From Bacteroidota bacterium (GTDB lineage: Bacteria > Bacteroidota > Bacteroidia > AKYH767-A > OLB10): a stretch of 64,000 nucleotides of DNA. Where the stretch lies: assembly GCA_016713525.1 (NCBI GenBank), contig JADJOZ010000004.1:301929-365928 (forward strand). Reading direction: 5' to 3'. Under the pieces are notes generated by a model. It was not told the DNA's origin and made no database searches. It was given only the letters and a program-made list of their open reading frames with translations. The position numbers were made by a program, and so were the translations under genes. Shown piece by piece: positions 29,411-39,710 of this stretch; the stretch's first letter is position 1, and every line of letters begins with the position of its first letter.

Positions 29411-32092
29411 TTAATGCGTCTCTACTACCGGGTTCTTTTTTCCAACTTTAAAAATAAGTCCATCAATATAATCTCCATCTGTGAGTTTTTTAACAGCCAC
29501 AGGCAATTGATCCGGGGTACTGTACAATTCAAGCTTCGTTAACTGAAGCGGATCTAACTGAACACGATAATTTCCGGGTTTAAGTCCTGAAAAACTAAAA
29601 TACCCATCCGATTCAGAAAGTGTTTTACCTACCAGCTTCATTTGCTCATCATAAATCCGCACCGTTATCTTACCCAATCCATGTGAACCTGTATTTTCCT
29701 CCAGCATTACCTGACCTGATACCTCTGCTGAAACATCAACAGGAACAAAAACCGGTTTCATACTATTTGGATCAACGATAACCTTAATCACTTTGTTCTT
29801 GACTGTCCATGCAATATTGTCGAAGCTTGATGGCTGCAACTTAACATGATAGGCTGTATAAGGCTCCAGTTCGAAAATCTGAATGGCAGTGTCTTTTTCA
29901 ACATACATCATTCTGCCACCGTTGATACTCACTTTTAACCCTTCTGCTTTTGGTTCATCATCACTTTTGATTCCATTTCCATCCAGATCAACAAATGGAA
30001 TTAGTGTAATGCCACCTTTCCCAAGACTGTTCCTGTTCGATACATTTAAATGATTTAATCCGGAATTATATACAATACCACCATTGGCAGTTTCTGTAAA
30101 ATCTGTGGTCCGGTTGCCGCGAATTGCCTGGAAACCTACCTGAGCAAAAGAAAGATCCATACGTAATCCCACGCCTACTGTCCTGATATTGCTTTGCACA
30201 TTTTCTTCATAATAAGCATTCACCACACCAAATCCCTTCAAGGTTTTTTCTACAAGACATCTCATGGAAACTATATTACTTTTTGTATACTCATATTGCA
30301 GCTGAGGAGTAATTATTATCTTCTTTACAGGATGGAAACTAAATGAAAAGTTGCTGTATATAAATGGATCAGCCTCTTTTACCAGAAGTGCATAACTGCT
30401 GATATTATAATTTACTTTTCGCAATGCACCCGACAACAACCATTCCGTTGTCATATAATCGGTATTCTCTAATACAATCTGATTAAATGCAATTCGTGAA
30501 TAAGCAGTTAACCATTTAGTCCGCACAGGAAATGAAACCATTGCCTTGCGCTGTTCGAGATAATCGAATCGTATAGCTTCCTGATTTTTGTCGTAATTCA
30601 AATAATTCACTTCGAACTGCCATCCTGATGGCAGACTATATGTCAAAACACTTTTACTAAGTACTTTATCGGTATAATCAGTTGTTAAAAGCAACAATGG
30701 TGTTAATCTTATGGATGCACTGATAAATGGCATTGCCGTACCTGCAGAAACAGAAGAAAGGTATTCAGCTCCTCCTCCAATTGTAATATAAGGATTTAAA
30801 CCATAATCGACCCTTGCACGTGAAAACATGCTGTTCTTCTGACCTTCAATGCGGGTATTTACAACGGAATCTCCATAAACCGACTGCACATTAAAACTGT
30901 GAAACCCATCTTCAATAATCCCTCCGCAGACATTGTATTCAAACTTTCCTGAGGGCATAAAATTGAACGGGATATTAATATATTCTTCTGCCGCCCTTTC
31001 TTCCCCGTAAGGGCCATAAAAGCGAAGTTTAACAACAGAATTACCATAAACCAGCGGTACCTGAAAAGTATAAAATCCGGAAGCATCAGCCTTCACATAA
31101 TTAACCAGCACATTGTTTACATACAGCTCAACGATCCAACCGGGATTGGTAGTGTTGCTGATAGTATAAGATCCAAAAGATCGCTTGAAGGTAGTGGCTG
31201 TATTAGTCAATTGAAATCCTATTGCAGGTGCATAAACAGAAGAAACAAATTGTGGCTGCACCTTCCCCAGTATAACCTGTCGTAAAGCTTTTCTGTCGTT
31301 GCGCACATGGCGCCATTGATAAAATTGCTGACGTGGTTCCAGATCGGAGGCAGAATAATAATTCAGGTTTACATTTGTTTCACCACCCAAAAGCACACCA
31401 CCTAAACCAAGGCCTAATCTTAAATCATGATTACCTTCCAAATCATGCGAATTTATCACCAGCCAGTCTGCCATACTTAACCCGGCAGCAGGAAAATTTC
31501 TTTCAATGGTAGTATCTGCAACCGTCTCGCCCTGGAGCTTTGAAACATTAGCCCGCATCAGTTCTTGTCTCATTTCTTTGATTACCGGCAAATCGACATC
31601 GGTATCGAGTACAACAGACAAATTCCGAAAATTAAAATTACATTGTAATCCGAATACACTTCCGAAATAGGTTCTTTTGAGATATAAACGACCATCGTAT
31701 CTGATAAGGTCATGCTGCATCAGAGGCTGCACTTTACCCTGATAAACAATAACATTTCGTTGTTTACTGATCAGGTAAGTTGCATCTTCATTCAGAAGAT
31801 AACCGGCAACAGAATCGAGTGTTTCGTTATAGGTGCTTTTGATCTTAAGAAAACGAAAAACGTCGATGACAGAAAGATATAATTCTTCATCATAATACAA
31901 TGCTGGCACCTCCGCACTACCGATACCTTTAACATTTACATTTACAGATAATTCATCTATATCATCATTAATGTCAGCCAATGCTTTTGCAGGAAAGGTC
32001 ATTTGAAAAACCAGGCTACAAATCAGAGCCAGCATCTTTGCAGACAAGCTGTAATAATTCCGAAATGTAACTGTCTTAAACATCATTCGCAT
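29411..32092 (-). CDS. Usher-like outer-membrane beta-barrel protein
   Basis: 893 residues with a signal peptide (ending near KALA). Residues about 40-170 form an N-terminal domain with paired strands (VPALYYDEELYLSVIDVFRF). From about 200 the sequence is a run of amphipathic strands as in a large barrel. A plug-like insertion near 330-400 reads VELYVNNVLVNYVKAD, FQVPLVYGNSVVKLRFYGPYGEE and SGKFEYNVCGG, the layout of the PapC/FimD usher plug. The end has two small Ig/SpaA-like domains, one with calcium-like acids (DLDGNGIKSDDEPKAEG) and one carboxypeptidase-regulatory type (GYFSFSGLKPGNYRVQL). Fourth gene of chaperone-adhesin-DUF4402-usher, 12 bp after its neighbour. The usher assignment rests on layout and context. 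Confidence 0.7.
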   Translation of the reverse strand: MRMMFKTVTFRNYYSLSAKMLALICSLVFQMTFPAKALADINDDIDELSVNVNVKGIGSAEVPALYYDEELYLSVIDVFRFLKIKSTYNETLDSVAGYLLNEDATYLISKQRNVIVYQGKVQPLMQHDLIRYDGRLYLKRTYFGSVFGLQCNFNFRNLSVVLDTDVDLPVIKEMRQELMRANVSKLQGETVADTTIERNFPAAGLSMADWLVINSHDLEGNHDLRLGLGLGGVLLGGETNVNLNYYSASDLEPRQQFYQWRHVRNDRKALRQVILGKVQPQFVSSVYAPAIGFQLTNTATTFKRSFGSYTISNTTNPGWIVELYVNNVLVNYVKADASGFYTFQVPLVYGNSVVKLRFYGPYGEERAAEEYINIPFNFMPSGKFEYNVCGGIIEDGFHSFNVQSVYGDSVVNTRIEGQKNSMFSRARVDYGLNPYITIGGGAEYLSSVSAGTAMPFISASIRLTPLLLLTTDYTDKVLSKSVLTYSLPSGWQFEVNYLNYDKNQEAIRFDYLEQRKAMVSFPVRTKWLTAYSRIAFNQIVLENTDYMTTEWLLSGALRKVNYNISSYALLVKEADPFIYSNFSFSFHPVKKIIITPQLQYEYTKSNIVSMRCLVEKTLKGFGVVNAYYEENVQSNIRTVGVGLRMDLSFAQVGFQAIRGNRTTDFTETANGGIVYNSGLNHLNVSNRNSLGKGGITLIPFVDLDGNGIKSDDEPKAEGLKVSINGGRMMYVEKDTAIQIFELEPYTAYHVKLQPSSFDNIAWTVKNKVIKVIVDPNSMKPVFVPVDVSAEVSGQVMLEENTGSHGLGKITVRIYDEQMKLVGKTLSESDGYFSFSGLKPGNYRVQLDPLQLTKLELYSTPDQLPVAVKKLTDGDYIDGLIFKVGKKNPVVETH

Positions 32093-32104
32093 TATGTAAA
32101 CTGA

Positions 32105-32635
32105 CTATTCCTGAATAAAAGTCACCATAAATGTTCCACTATAATTTCCTCCGGGATTGGCAAGTGCACTGCCAACAAATAAAGTGCCTCCAATGCGCAC
32201 CTGTGTCCGGCCGGGAGGAGCAACATTAGTGATAAAAGGTGAGCCGGTACTGGAGGCTCCTATCTGCATTAACATACTTCCACCATTACTTCCCGTTAAG
32301 GTAATATTTGGTCCGTTTAGAATACTTACCACGGTACCAAGATTTGCTTCTACTTCAAAAATGGCAGGCGAAAATGGGGCGCCTGAACTTAACTGCACCA
32401 CCGACCCTGTAACTGAACGGGTTCCATTGGGATAAATAATTACTGTGCCGCCTGAAGGACCATGCGTAAAGGTTCCAAAATGAAGTCCCTGTGCGGGATT
32501 TGCATAAATAATTATTGGTTTAGGCGGAGCTTCCTGTGCAATCAATGAAAACGGCAAACAACCAAATACTGCAACAGTCGCCAGGCATATTACCTGCTTA
32601 ACTGATCTTGCATTATTCAATTGTAATTTCATCAT
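32105..32635 (-). CDS. Divergent DUF4402-like minor subunit
   Basis: 176 residues with a signal peptide (cut near IAQEAPP). The DUF4402 order is kept: GLHFGTFTHG, GTVIIYPNGTRSVTGS, FEVEANLGTVVSIL, then VRIGGTLFVGSALANPGGNYSGTFMVTF. Its ATG overlaps the stop of the giant adhesin gene (ATGA), showing coupled translation. It shares the pattern VxIGGTL-VG-NYSG-F with the subunit at 28.8 kb, so the locus encodes two diverged subunits, one next to the usher. It is probably a tip or initiating subunit (inference). Confidence 0.72.
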   Translation of the reverse strand: MMKLQLNNARSVKQVICLATVAVFGCLPFSLIAQEAPPKPIIIYANPAQGLHFGTFTHGPSGGTVIIYPNGTRSVTGSVVQLSSGAPFSPAIFEVEANLGTVVSILNGPNITLTGSNGGSMLMQIGASSTGSPFITNVAPPGRTQVRIGGTLFVGSALANPGGNYSGTFMVTFIQE

Positions 32636-35600
32636 TCGCCATTTAAAAATAATTTCTTCGAAAATACACCCGAAGAAGATCGTAATGTTACTACATATAT
32701 GCCTGCTCCGTTATTCAGCCTTATTTCTTTTGATCCTGAACCTTTCAGATATTCAGAATGCAATAGTTGCCCCTGCATGTTGGTTACTGTAAGTTCTCCT
32801 GTTTCGCCATCCTTTAATTTATGATAAATGTGCGTTGTATTACCATAACCATAAACACCAAACTGATCGGTGTCGGTAACAAACGGTAATTCTTCAGATG
32901 AAAAACGAATGCTAAATCTTGAATTATAAGTTCCCTTGTCGAGGTAAATTTTACATTCCGGTTTATCACGCAGATTATAATTCATTCTTTTCTCAGCATC
33001 ATAAAAATAAACGTTCAGACTATCATCAACATTCAGAATTTCGGATGCATTGAAAGTAAGCCAACCGTTTCTTTCTGTTATCACACCTACCGGAATTACA
33101 GCAACCTCACCGGGATTTCCGGGCATTGCATTTATAGATAATAAAACGTTATCGGCAGCATAGGAATAAATATTAGGAATATTTTCATCGGTATTCATAA
33201 GCTTCAATGCATCGGTCTCCATGTTAAAACCTGCAGTTGCAGCGTCATCAAAATAAATGGTAACAGCATCCCACACACCACCGGCATCCGAATATTTCGA
33301 TTCCATCCGAATTAGTGAACGTCCTTCGTTTGAGGCAACCCGATGGTAGAATGGATTCAAGGTTGTAGTACGTGCCAGATTATTCACCGAAAGTGTACCA
33401 TTAACCGGGAAGGTTCCATTTGTTACGTGAACAAAAAATCCCTGCATGGCAGGAATTATACTTCCTGCAACTCCATTGCTGGAAATACCATTGATATAAG
33501 AGCTGTACGTTCCACTATACTGATTCAATGCACCTGCATCAAAATAATAAATAGCATTATCGATATTAGTTTTAGTCCAGCCGGTTGCTGCATGCCAATT
33601 CAGCGGACTCGGATAAGGATTTCCAACCAGACTAAATCCTTTTGTGAATGGTCGATTATTGTTTTGCAGATTGATAGTTCGCAATCCATTTGCTACAGTA
33701 CCTGCAATATCTATAGTTTTCGGAGCTGTTGAATTTCCAAAATTAGCAGCATAACCTGTGAATGGAACCAATGCTCCTCCGGCAGCGGTGTAACTATCCC
33801 AACCCGATGATACATCATTTTCAATATAGCGATAAAAAGTGGGGAAAGCTGCGGCAAGATTTAAATCATCAGCAAACTGACTAACAGTTGCGGTTGTTAC
33901 GGGCGAACTCACGTACTTGTAGCCATATCCGGAAGCTAAATACCGCTGAATATTCACCGTGCCAAGTACATTCCCTGCCCCAGAACCATCAATCAATGCC
34001 GTTTGTGTTGCAGTAGATAAAAGCGTCAGAAATGTTCCGGTATTAAAATTACCAACAGTAGCCTTCAGAATTCCATTAATACTTAAAGTTCCGGAAAGAT
34101 TTACTCCTGCAGGATTATTGGTAGTAAGATTTTTAATCTGATTTCCCGAAAACACATTCGCTGGAATTGTTTGAGTGGTTGTACCATTCAATTCAATAGC
34201 GCCATTGGTAACATTGAAAGTTCCGGCATTAGTTATGGTGCCACTTATTTGCAGGATACCTGTTCCACTCACCGTAACAGAAGCCCCGGTTTGAATGGTT
34301 ACATTTCTGACCGAACCGGTTCCAACTGTGAGCTGTGGATATCGTGGCAATCCGGTAGGCACTAAAATATTAATTGTTGCAGTCGGCAAAATTCCACATT
34401 GCCAATTCAACGGATCAGCCCATACGGTACTTGTGCCACCGGTCCATGTTCCGATTACTGAAGACAGGCAACGTTCTCCTACTGCAAATGCTCCTAATGC
34501 AGTAATTCCGGTTCCCTGTATGGAAGTAGCCAAAGGTGTAGTTACAGCCATGGTATCCCATACTGATGTATATCTGGAGACTTTGAATAAAGCGGTTGAT
34601 GATCCGGGGTCAATGTCGGCTGCCTGCCAGTTAAATGTGATGCGGCAATTATTAAATACCATTCCTGCATTGGTGAATGTCCAGTATTTGTTCACGCTTC
34701 GGATTGAATTCAGTGTGGATGACGATATTAATGGATGATCACCCGATGTTACTCTTGCATTTACAGCACCAGATGTAGTAATTGTGGCGGGATTTAAAAC
34801 TGCAGGAGCATAGCGGAGACTATCTCCAATCATGAAAGTCTTTGTTAAATTTATTCCTGTTGGAAAAATCATTTCCAGTGTCCCGAAAACCCAACCTGTA
34901 GTTTGTGCGCCGCCACCTATTTTTCCATTAATAGTAATGATCACTTTAAATGCTCCTGATCTTATATTTCCTCTGGTAAAAACGAGACTATCATTCAGAC
35001 TGATATTCGAGGCAAGATTAACATAGCCTGTTGTTTTATTAATTACAAGTTTATTAAAATTGCTGGTTGATGAAACTTGTTGCACTCCCGGGCCATTAAA
35101 AATAATTCTGTTTCCTGTTGCATTCAATATTCCGGAGTTTGTAAAATTACCCCCGACTGAATGGGTGAATGTTCCTGTATTGAAGGTAGTACTAACGCCA
35201 ATTGTTACATTACCGGCAATGGTAAAATTCGATAACGCAGTAAATGCAAGTGATGATGCTGTGCCTCTGGTAGCAGTGAAACTACCATCAATAAACAGTG
35301 TAGCAGTTGGCATTGTTTTAAAAACGTTTCCGGTAGCGGCAGAAAGCACTAAGTTCCCATAAAACATATTAGCCACGGTTTGGTTGCCGCCATCGTAAGC
35401 CACGGTGCTTGCGGTATCTAATCCGACCCCCGAAAATCCGGTTGGGAAATTACTACCTGTTTGTCCGCCGGTTAAACCCGACAAAAGCAGGAAAGCATTA
35501 TTATTGACAAGCATTGTACCACCATTCGTTGCCCGGTTACACCGATAAGCATCCATATCGAATGTACCCAGGTTCACTGTCATATTAGCGGCAACATAAA

Positions 35601-36615
35601 TATTGCTTTGCAGAAATAATATGCCGGATGTTTTATTGACAACAAAATTTCCGAAAGTTGAATTGGTACCTGTAGCAGATGAAACTATTGTTTGGTTTGC
35701 AGTTCCGTTGAATGTAAATGTTGAATTAGCAGTATTTGTGAGGGAGTTATTATTATTAGAAAAATTTCCGCCAATAGGAATATTACTATTGTTTGAATTG
35801 GAAAACCCGGGATTAATATTATTATCGATGAGAATATTAAAAAATTGTCTCGTTCCCGTTGCAAAATTGCTTGAGGTTCCTGAGCCGGCAAATCTAACCG
35901 TACCATTAGTCGAATTAAAAGTGCTTCCGTTTCCCATCAGCCAGCTTCGCCATATACGAAATTCTGCAGTTGCACCAGTTTGATTATAGACACCACTTCC
36001 GGCAGATAAATCACGCACACTGATGGTGCCACCCGACTGATTCACCACACCACCTGCATTGACACGAAAATTGTCGGTGGCAGCCGAATTCACATTATTC
36101 CCCATGTGTAAAACTCCACCTGACTGATTAACGATACCTCCTGAACTTACAGACGAAGTAGAAGTAGCAGTAATGGTGCCGCCACTCTGATTAATAGTTC
36201 CGGCAATAGTCATACGGGTGAAATTAATTTGACCACCCGTTATAGTAAAAATGCCAGTGGCTCTCAGATTAAATCTTCGTGAATTTACCGTTCCTGAATT
36301 CACTGTCATCCGGCCACCGGTACCTGTATTGTTAATGGTTATATTCCTTACTGTAATGTTTGAAGTTATCACAGGATAATTCGGTCTTCCTCCGGGAATA
36401 AGAGCATTGTCGTTATTTGCAGGAATAGCATTTCCCGCCCAATTGGAGCCAACATTCCATGAAGTGCTGGTATTTCCGGTCCATGTTATATCGGCAGCTA
36501 ACGTTTTTAAACTGGACATGGAGAATATGAAAAGCATAAGCACAATCTTCTTTAGCACACTTTTACTGTGACAAAGAGTATCATGAATAAATTTATTTTT
36601 AAATTTAAAAATCAT
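32632..36615 (-). CDS. 1327-residue beta-helical surface adhesin with T9SS type A domain
   Basis: Signal peptide, then a head TWTGNTSTSWNVGSNW and a second copy GTWTGGTSTVWADPLNW near residue 765; both are the start of G8/autotransporter-like beta-helical units. Between them are many turns with repeats such as INQSGGTI, VNQSGGVL, VNQSGGTI and YNQTGATA, plus Asn/Thr/Ser-rich strands. The region around 930-1150 has the FSLVGNPYPSPLNW motif common in T9SS cargo. The C-terminus (FGVYGYGNTTHIYHKL, GAGIYVVTLRSSSGVFSKKLF) is a type A sorting domain. It starts 24 bp after the chaperone-like gene and overlaps the DUF4402 gene. So a T9SS cargo is locked into a chaperone-usher-like operon. Confidence 0.82.
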   Translation of the reverse strand: MIFKFKNKFIHDTLCHSKSVLKKIVLMLFIFSMSSLKTLAADITWTGNTSTSWNVGSNWAGNAIPANNDNALIPGGRPNYPVITSNITVRNITINNTGTGGRMTVNSGTVNSRRFNLRATGIFTITGGQINFTRMTIAGTINQSGGTITATSTSSVSSGGIVNQSGGVLHMGNNVNSAATDNFRVNAGGVVNQSGGTISVRDLSAGSGVYNQTGATAEFRIWRSWLMGNGSTFNSTNGTVRFAGSGTSSNFATGTRQFFNILIDNNINPGFSNSNNSNIPIGGNFSNNNNSLTNTANSTFTFNGTANQTIVSSATGTNSTFGNFVVNKTSGILFLQSNIYVAANMTVNLGTFDMDAYRCNRATNGGTMLVNNNAFLLLSGLTGGQTGSNFPTGFSGVGLDTASTVAYDGGNQTVANMFYGNLVLSAATGNVFKTMPTATLFIDGSFTATRGTASSLAFTALSNFTIAGNVTIGVSTTFNTGTFTHSVGGNFTNSGILNATGNRIIFNGPGVQQVSSTSNFNKLVINKTTGYVNLASNISLNDSLVFTRGNIRSGAFKVIITINGKIGGGAQTTGWVFGTLEMIFPTGINLTKTFMIGDSLRYAPAVLNPATITTSGAVNARVTSGDHPLISSSTLNSIRSVNKYWTFTNAGMVFNNCRITFNWQAADIDPGSSTALFKVSRYTSVWDTMAVTTPLATSIQGTGITALGAFAVGERCLSSVIGTWTGGTSTVWADPLNWQCGILPTATINILVPTGLPRYPQLTVGTGSVRNVTIQTGASVTVSGTGILQISGTITNAGTFNVTNGAIELNGTTTQTIPANVFSGNQIKNLTTNNPAGVNLSGTLSINGILKATVGNFNTGTFLTLLSTATQTALIDGSGAGNVLGTVNIQRYLASGYGYKYVSSPVTTATVSQFADDLNLAAAFPTFYRYIENDVSSGWDSYTAAGGALVPFTGYAANFGNSTAPKTIDIAGTVANGLRTINLQNNNRPFTKGFSLVGNPYPSPLNWHAATGWTKTNIDNAIYYFDAGALNQYSGTYSSYINGISSNGVAGSIIPAMQGFFVHVTNGTFPVNGTLSVNNLARTTTLNPFYHRVASNEGRSLIRMESKYSDAGGVWDAVTIYFDDAATAGFNMETDALKLMNTDENIPNIYSYAADNVLLSINAMPGNPGEVAVIPVGVITERNGWLTFNASEILNVDDSLNVYFYDAEKRMNYNLRDKPECKIYLDKGTYNSRFSIRFSSEELPFVTDTDQFGVYGYGNTTHIYHKLKDGETGELTVTNMQGQLLHSEYLKGSGSKEIRLNNGAGIYVVTLRSSSGVFSKKLFLNGE

Positions 36616-36639
36616 TGCTGATTGCTGTGGTTAGCATTA

Positions 36640-37297
36640 TTATCTGGATGCTTCGTAATCGATTAAAACTTCTACTTCAGCCATCTTAACAGGATTCACA
36701 TCAGAGTCCGAGTTGTATGAAATCAGGAGCTTACCTTTTTTCAGATCAACTTTGTCTGCATCCTTGAGTTTCATTTCGAAATTTCTTTTAGCATTCGGTG
36801 TATAAACTGAAACACCATTTGCGCGACCAATTGTGGTTTTAATTCCTGCATCGCTTACATGTTCCACCTTAACATCACCATAAACCGACTTAGTACCTTT
36901 TCGATTCAATACCATAGATGTTGAATAAATACTATCATGTTTCATTATTTTCACATCGGTAATAGCAACCTCCGCATTGAGTTCACCAATACGGACAATG
37001 ATGGGAATTGTAATTCCGAAAATCGGGATAATAGAAACTGAGATGGAGCCTGAATCGACTCTTGCTTCAAATTCGCCCAAAGGTTTATCGTCGCGTTCAG
37101 CACGGAAATAAATATGAGAGCGGTATTCTCCGGCAGGCAATTGTTCTGTTCTCGAAAGCTGCACTTTCATTAACTGCGATTCGTTGGGTGCAAGAATTAC
37201 GCTTCTTGGAAAAAACCTTAAATAAGGGCTTGCGAAAAGTTTTGCCGATGGTTTGTGACAAGTATTTTCTTGATTTTGATCCGGACAAAAGTGTTCG
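36640..37297 (-). CDS. PapD-like periplasmic fimbrial chaperone, N-terminus unclear
   Basis: The strongest piece is FASPYLRFFPRSVILAPNES followed by KVQLSR, LPAGEYRSHIYFRAE and YSTSMVLNRKGTKSVYGDV. This is the layout of the first domain of pilus chaperones (the conserved P-R-x-V-x-L-x-P-x-E-S strand and the L-x-x-G-E-Y-R-x-H strand) and part of the second. An ATG at 37170 is too late because conserved sequence continues upstream. The open frame reaches back to a TGA near 37295; alternatively one base less in the AAAA run at 37235-37238 shifts to another upstream frame. About 80-100 N-terminal residues, including the signal peptide, are not recognisable, so the 5' end is lost or corrupted. Confidence 0.65.
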
Positions 37298-37720
37298 ATT
37301 CATAGAGTTTTTTAAAGAATAAGATGTGATTTGATTAATAGCTGTTATGTGCACTAAATGCACATGTTGCCAATAGCTTGATGAAGCCAATGGCAATAAA
37401 AAATCTGCTCTGAATAAGTTCAGAGTGACGCTAAGAAATCAGGGTAGGTTAGGTGTTGTTGAGAGTCATTTTCGGGCAGTTTAAGAGATGTGAGTACATG
37501 TTTTAAAAGGGAAAACTCCCTTTCGGGCAGAAGTAATTTTACGGACTACTTCAGCATGTAAAATAAAAACACATTTAAGCCCCTACGATTCAAGTACCCT
37601 GTAATTGTTAACAAACCAGTGTTGATAAGGGTGTCAGCTCATTTTGCCCTATCAGATAACAAGCAAATAATTCTTCAAAATCGTAAACCGGTTGAAAGAA
37701 ACACCTGAAGGGATCAAATT
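37298..37720. other. Gap upstream of the chaperone, no gene recognised
   Basis: About 420 bp. The expected N-terminal third of the chaperone and the locus promoter should be here, but no frame shows a signal peptide or a chaperone-like strand pattern. Confidence 0.45.
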
Positions 37721-38289
37721 TTAAATATTCAGGCTGGTACGGAAAAGCTTAACTGCGATGGCTAGCAAAATAAATCCAAAACTTTTCGCACTACTCCAAT
37801 TCCAACCGGTCCCAGTAAATGTTCCAGAAAACGCAGGTTTTTTAGGCACAGGTATACCAGAATGAGATTTAGCACAACACCAATAATGATAGTCAGGCTG
37901 TCGTAAGCGGCCCGGAGCGATAACAGTGTGGTCATGGTTCCGGCACCTGCGATAAGTGGAAATGCAATAGGTACTATCGATGCAGTTGCAGGCATTTCAT
38001 CCTTATAAATCTTCACTCCAAGAATCATTTCAAGAGCGAGGAAGAAAAGCACGAAAGAACCGGCGATGGCAAAGGAAGGGAGATCGAGGCCAAGAAATTT
38101 TAAGATTGTTTCTCCCAAAAAGAGAAACAGCATCATGATTAAAAGCGAAACCAGTGTGGCTTTTTCAGGATGAATATCGCCAACCTTCTGACGAATCTGA
38201 ATAATAGCGGGAATAGAGCCAATGATATCGATTACTGCGAAAAGAATCATGGAAACGGTAATAATATCCTTGATATGCAGATCAAACAT
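37721..38289 (-). CDS. marC: MarC-family (UPF0056) integral membrane protein, one homopolymer frameshift
   Basis: About 189 residues and six hydrophobic helices: the N-terminal DPIGSIPA-like VIDIIGSIPAII motif, the central ASIVPIAFPLIAGAGTMTTLL, and the end GPVGIGVVRK. The written frame ends at 37762. One added T in the TTTT run (37778-37781) restores FGFILLAIAVKLF and a stop at 37721-37723, the normal MarC C-terminus. Function of the family is unsettled despite the name. It follows the accC end by about 48 bp and could be read from that operon. Confidence 0.88.
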
Positions 38290-38336
38290 GATGGTACATT
38301 TTAAAAGTTAAGAAGTACTTACTAATACCAGAATTC

Positions 38337-39674
38337 CTACAACAGTTTGAAGCTTTCCATAAACTTCGTAGTATAATTACCTGCGCGGAAGTCGGGATTT
38401 TGCATCAGTTGCACGTGAAAAGGGATGGTGGTTTTCACACCTTCTATTACATATTCACTCAGGGCTCTTTCCATGGTATTGATTGCCTCTTCGCGTGATT
38501 GTGCGATGGTAATCAGTTTAGATATCATGGAATCATAATTGGAGGGAATAGTATATCCGGCATAAACATGCGAATCGACGCGCACACCATGACCACCGGG
38601 TACGTGCAGGTTGGTAATTTTACCCGGACAAGGTCTGAAATTATTGTATGGATCTTCGGCGTTTATGCGACATTCAATAGCATGCAATTTTGGGAAATAA
38701 TTGGCACCTGAAATTTCAATGCCGGCAGCAATTTTAATCTGTTCCTTAATCAGGTCATAATTAATAACCTCTTCCGTAATCGGGTGTTCCACCTGAATAC
38801 GGGTATTCATTTCCATGAAATAAAAATTACGGTGCTTATCTACCAGAAACTCAACGGTACCAACACCTTCATAACTCACGGCAAGGGCAGCTTTTATTGC
38901 TGCATCACCCATACGTTCGCGTAACTCTTCGGTCATGAATGGCGATGGCGTTTCCTCAATCAGTTTTTGATGGCGGCGTTGAATGGAGCAATCTCTTTCA
39001 GAAAGGTGACAAGCTTTACCATACTGATCGCCTGCGATCTGAATTTCAATATGACGTGGTTCTTCAATATATTTTTCGAGATACATCCCATCATTCCCAA
39101 ACGCTGCGCCTGCTTCCTGGCGGGCGGAGTCCCATGCTGCTTCAAATTCATCAGTATTCCAGACAATTCTCATTCCGCGGCCACCACCACCGGCAGTAGC
39201 TTTCAGAATCACAGGGTAACCAATTTTCTTGGCAATTTTTTGTCCTTCGGCAACACTGCTGAGCAGGCCATCGGAACCCGGAATTGTGGGTACACCGGCC
39301 TTTTTCATTGTGTCTTTGGCATTCGATTTATCACCCATCGAATCAATCATTTCGGGTGATGCACCAATAAACTTAATATTATGCTTGGCGCAGATGCCTG
39401 AGAACTTTGCATTTTCAGAGAGGAAACCATAGCCGGGATGAATAGCATCGGCATTGGTAATTTCGGCTGCAGCAATCAGATTTGCAATGTTGAGATAAGA
39501 ATCCCTGCTTGGAGGAGGACCTATACAAACGGCTTCATCGGCAAAACGAACATGCAGACTTTCTTTGTCGGCAGTAGAGTAAACCGCAACAGTGCGGATT
39601 CCCATTTCCTTACAGGTACGGATTATACGTAATGCTATTTCGCCTCTGTTAGCGATCAGGATTTTCTTAAACAT
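38337..39674 (-). CDS. accC: Acetyl-CoA carboxylase biotin carboxylase subunit
   Basis: 445 residues, the family's usual length. N-terminal KILIANRGEIALRIIRT, the ATP-grasp glycine loop KATAGGGGRGMRIV, the HLSERDCSIQRRHQKLIEE strand, EMNTRIQVEHPITEE with metal-binding Glu and the conserved R-x-Q-V-E-H, and the C-terminal INAEDPYNNFRPCPGKI. It carboxylates biotin on BCCP in the first step of fatty-acid synthesis. Last gene of the yceD-rpmF-plsX-fabH-accB-accC operon, 36 bp after accB. Confidence 0.96.
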   Translation of the reverse strand: MFKKILIANRGEIALRIIRTCKEMGIRTVAVYSTADKESLHVRFADEAVCIGPPPSRDSYLNIANLIAAAEITNADAIHPGYGFLSENAKFSGICAKHNIKFIGASPEMIDSMGDKSNAKDTMKKAGVPTIPGSDGLLSSVAEGQKIAKKIGYPVILKATAGGGGRGMRIVWNTDEFEAAWDSARQEAGAAFGNDGMYLEKYIEEPRHIEIQIAGDQYGKACHLSERDCSIQRRHQKLIEETPSPFMTEELRERMGDAAIKAALAVSYEGVGTVEFLVDKHRNFYFMEMNTRIQVEHPITEEVINYDLIKEQIKIAAGIEISGANYFPKLHAIECRINAEDPYNNFRPCPGKITNLHVPGGHGVRVDSHVYAGYTIPSNYDSMISKLITIAQSREEAINTMERALSEYVIEGVKTTIPFHVQLMQNPDFRAGNYTTKFMESFKLL

Positions 39675-39710
39675 AGCTACACAAATTAATAGTAGAAAGC
39701 GTCTTAATGA

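Noticed and set aside
33343..35983. Plus-strand ORFs of up to 147 residues inside the adhesin gene
   Set aside because: Shadows of the minus-strand repeat-rich gene; no starts, signals or family motifs, and the minus-strand frame is continuous.
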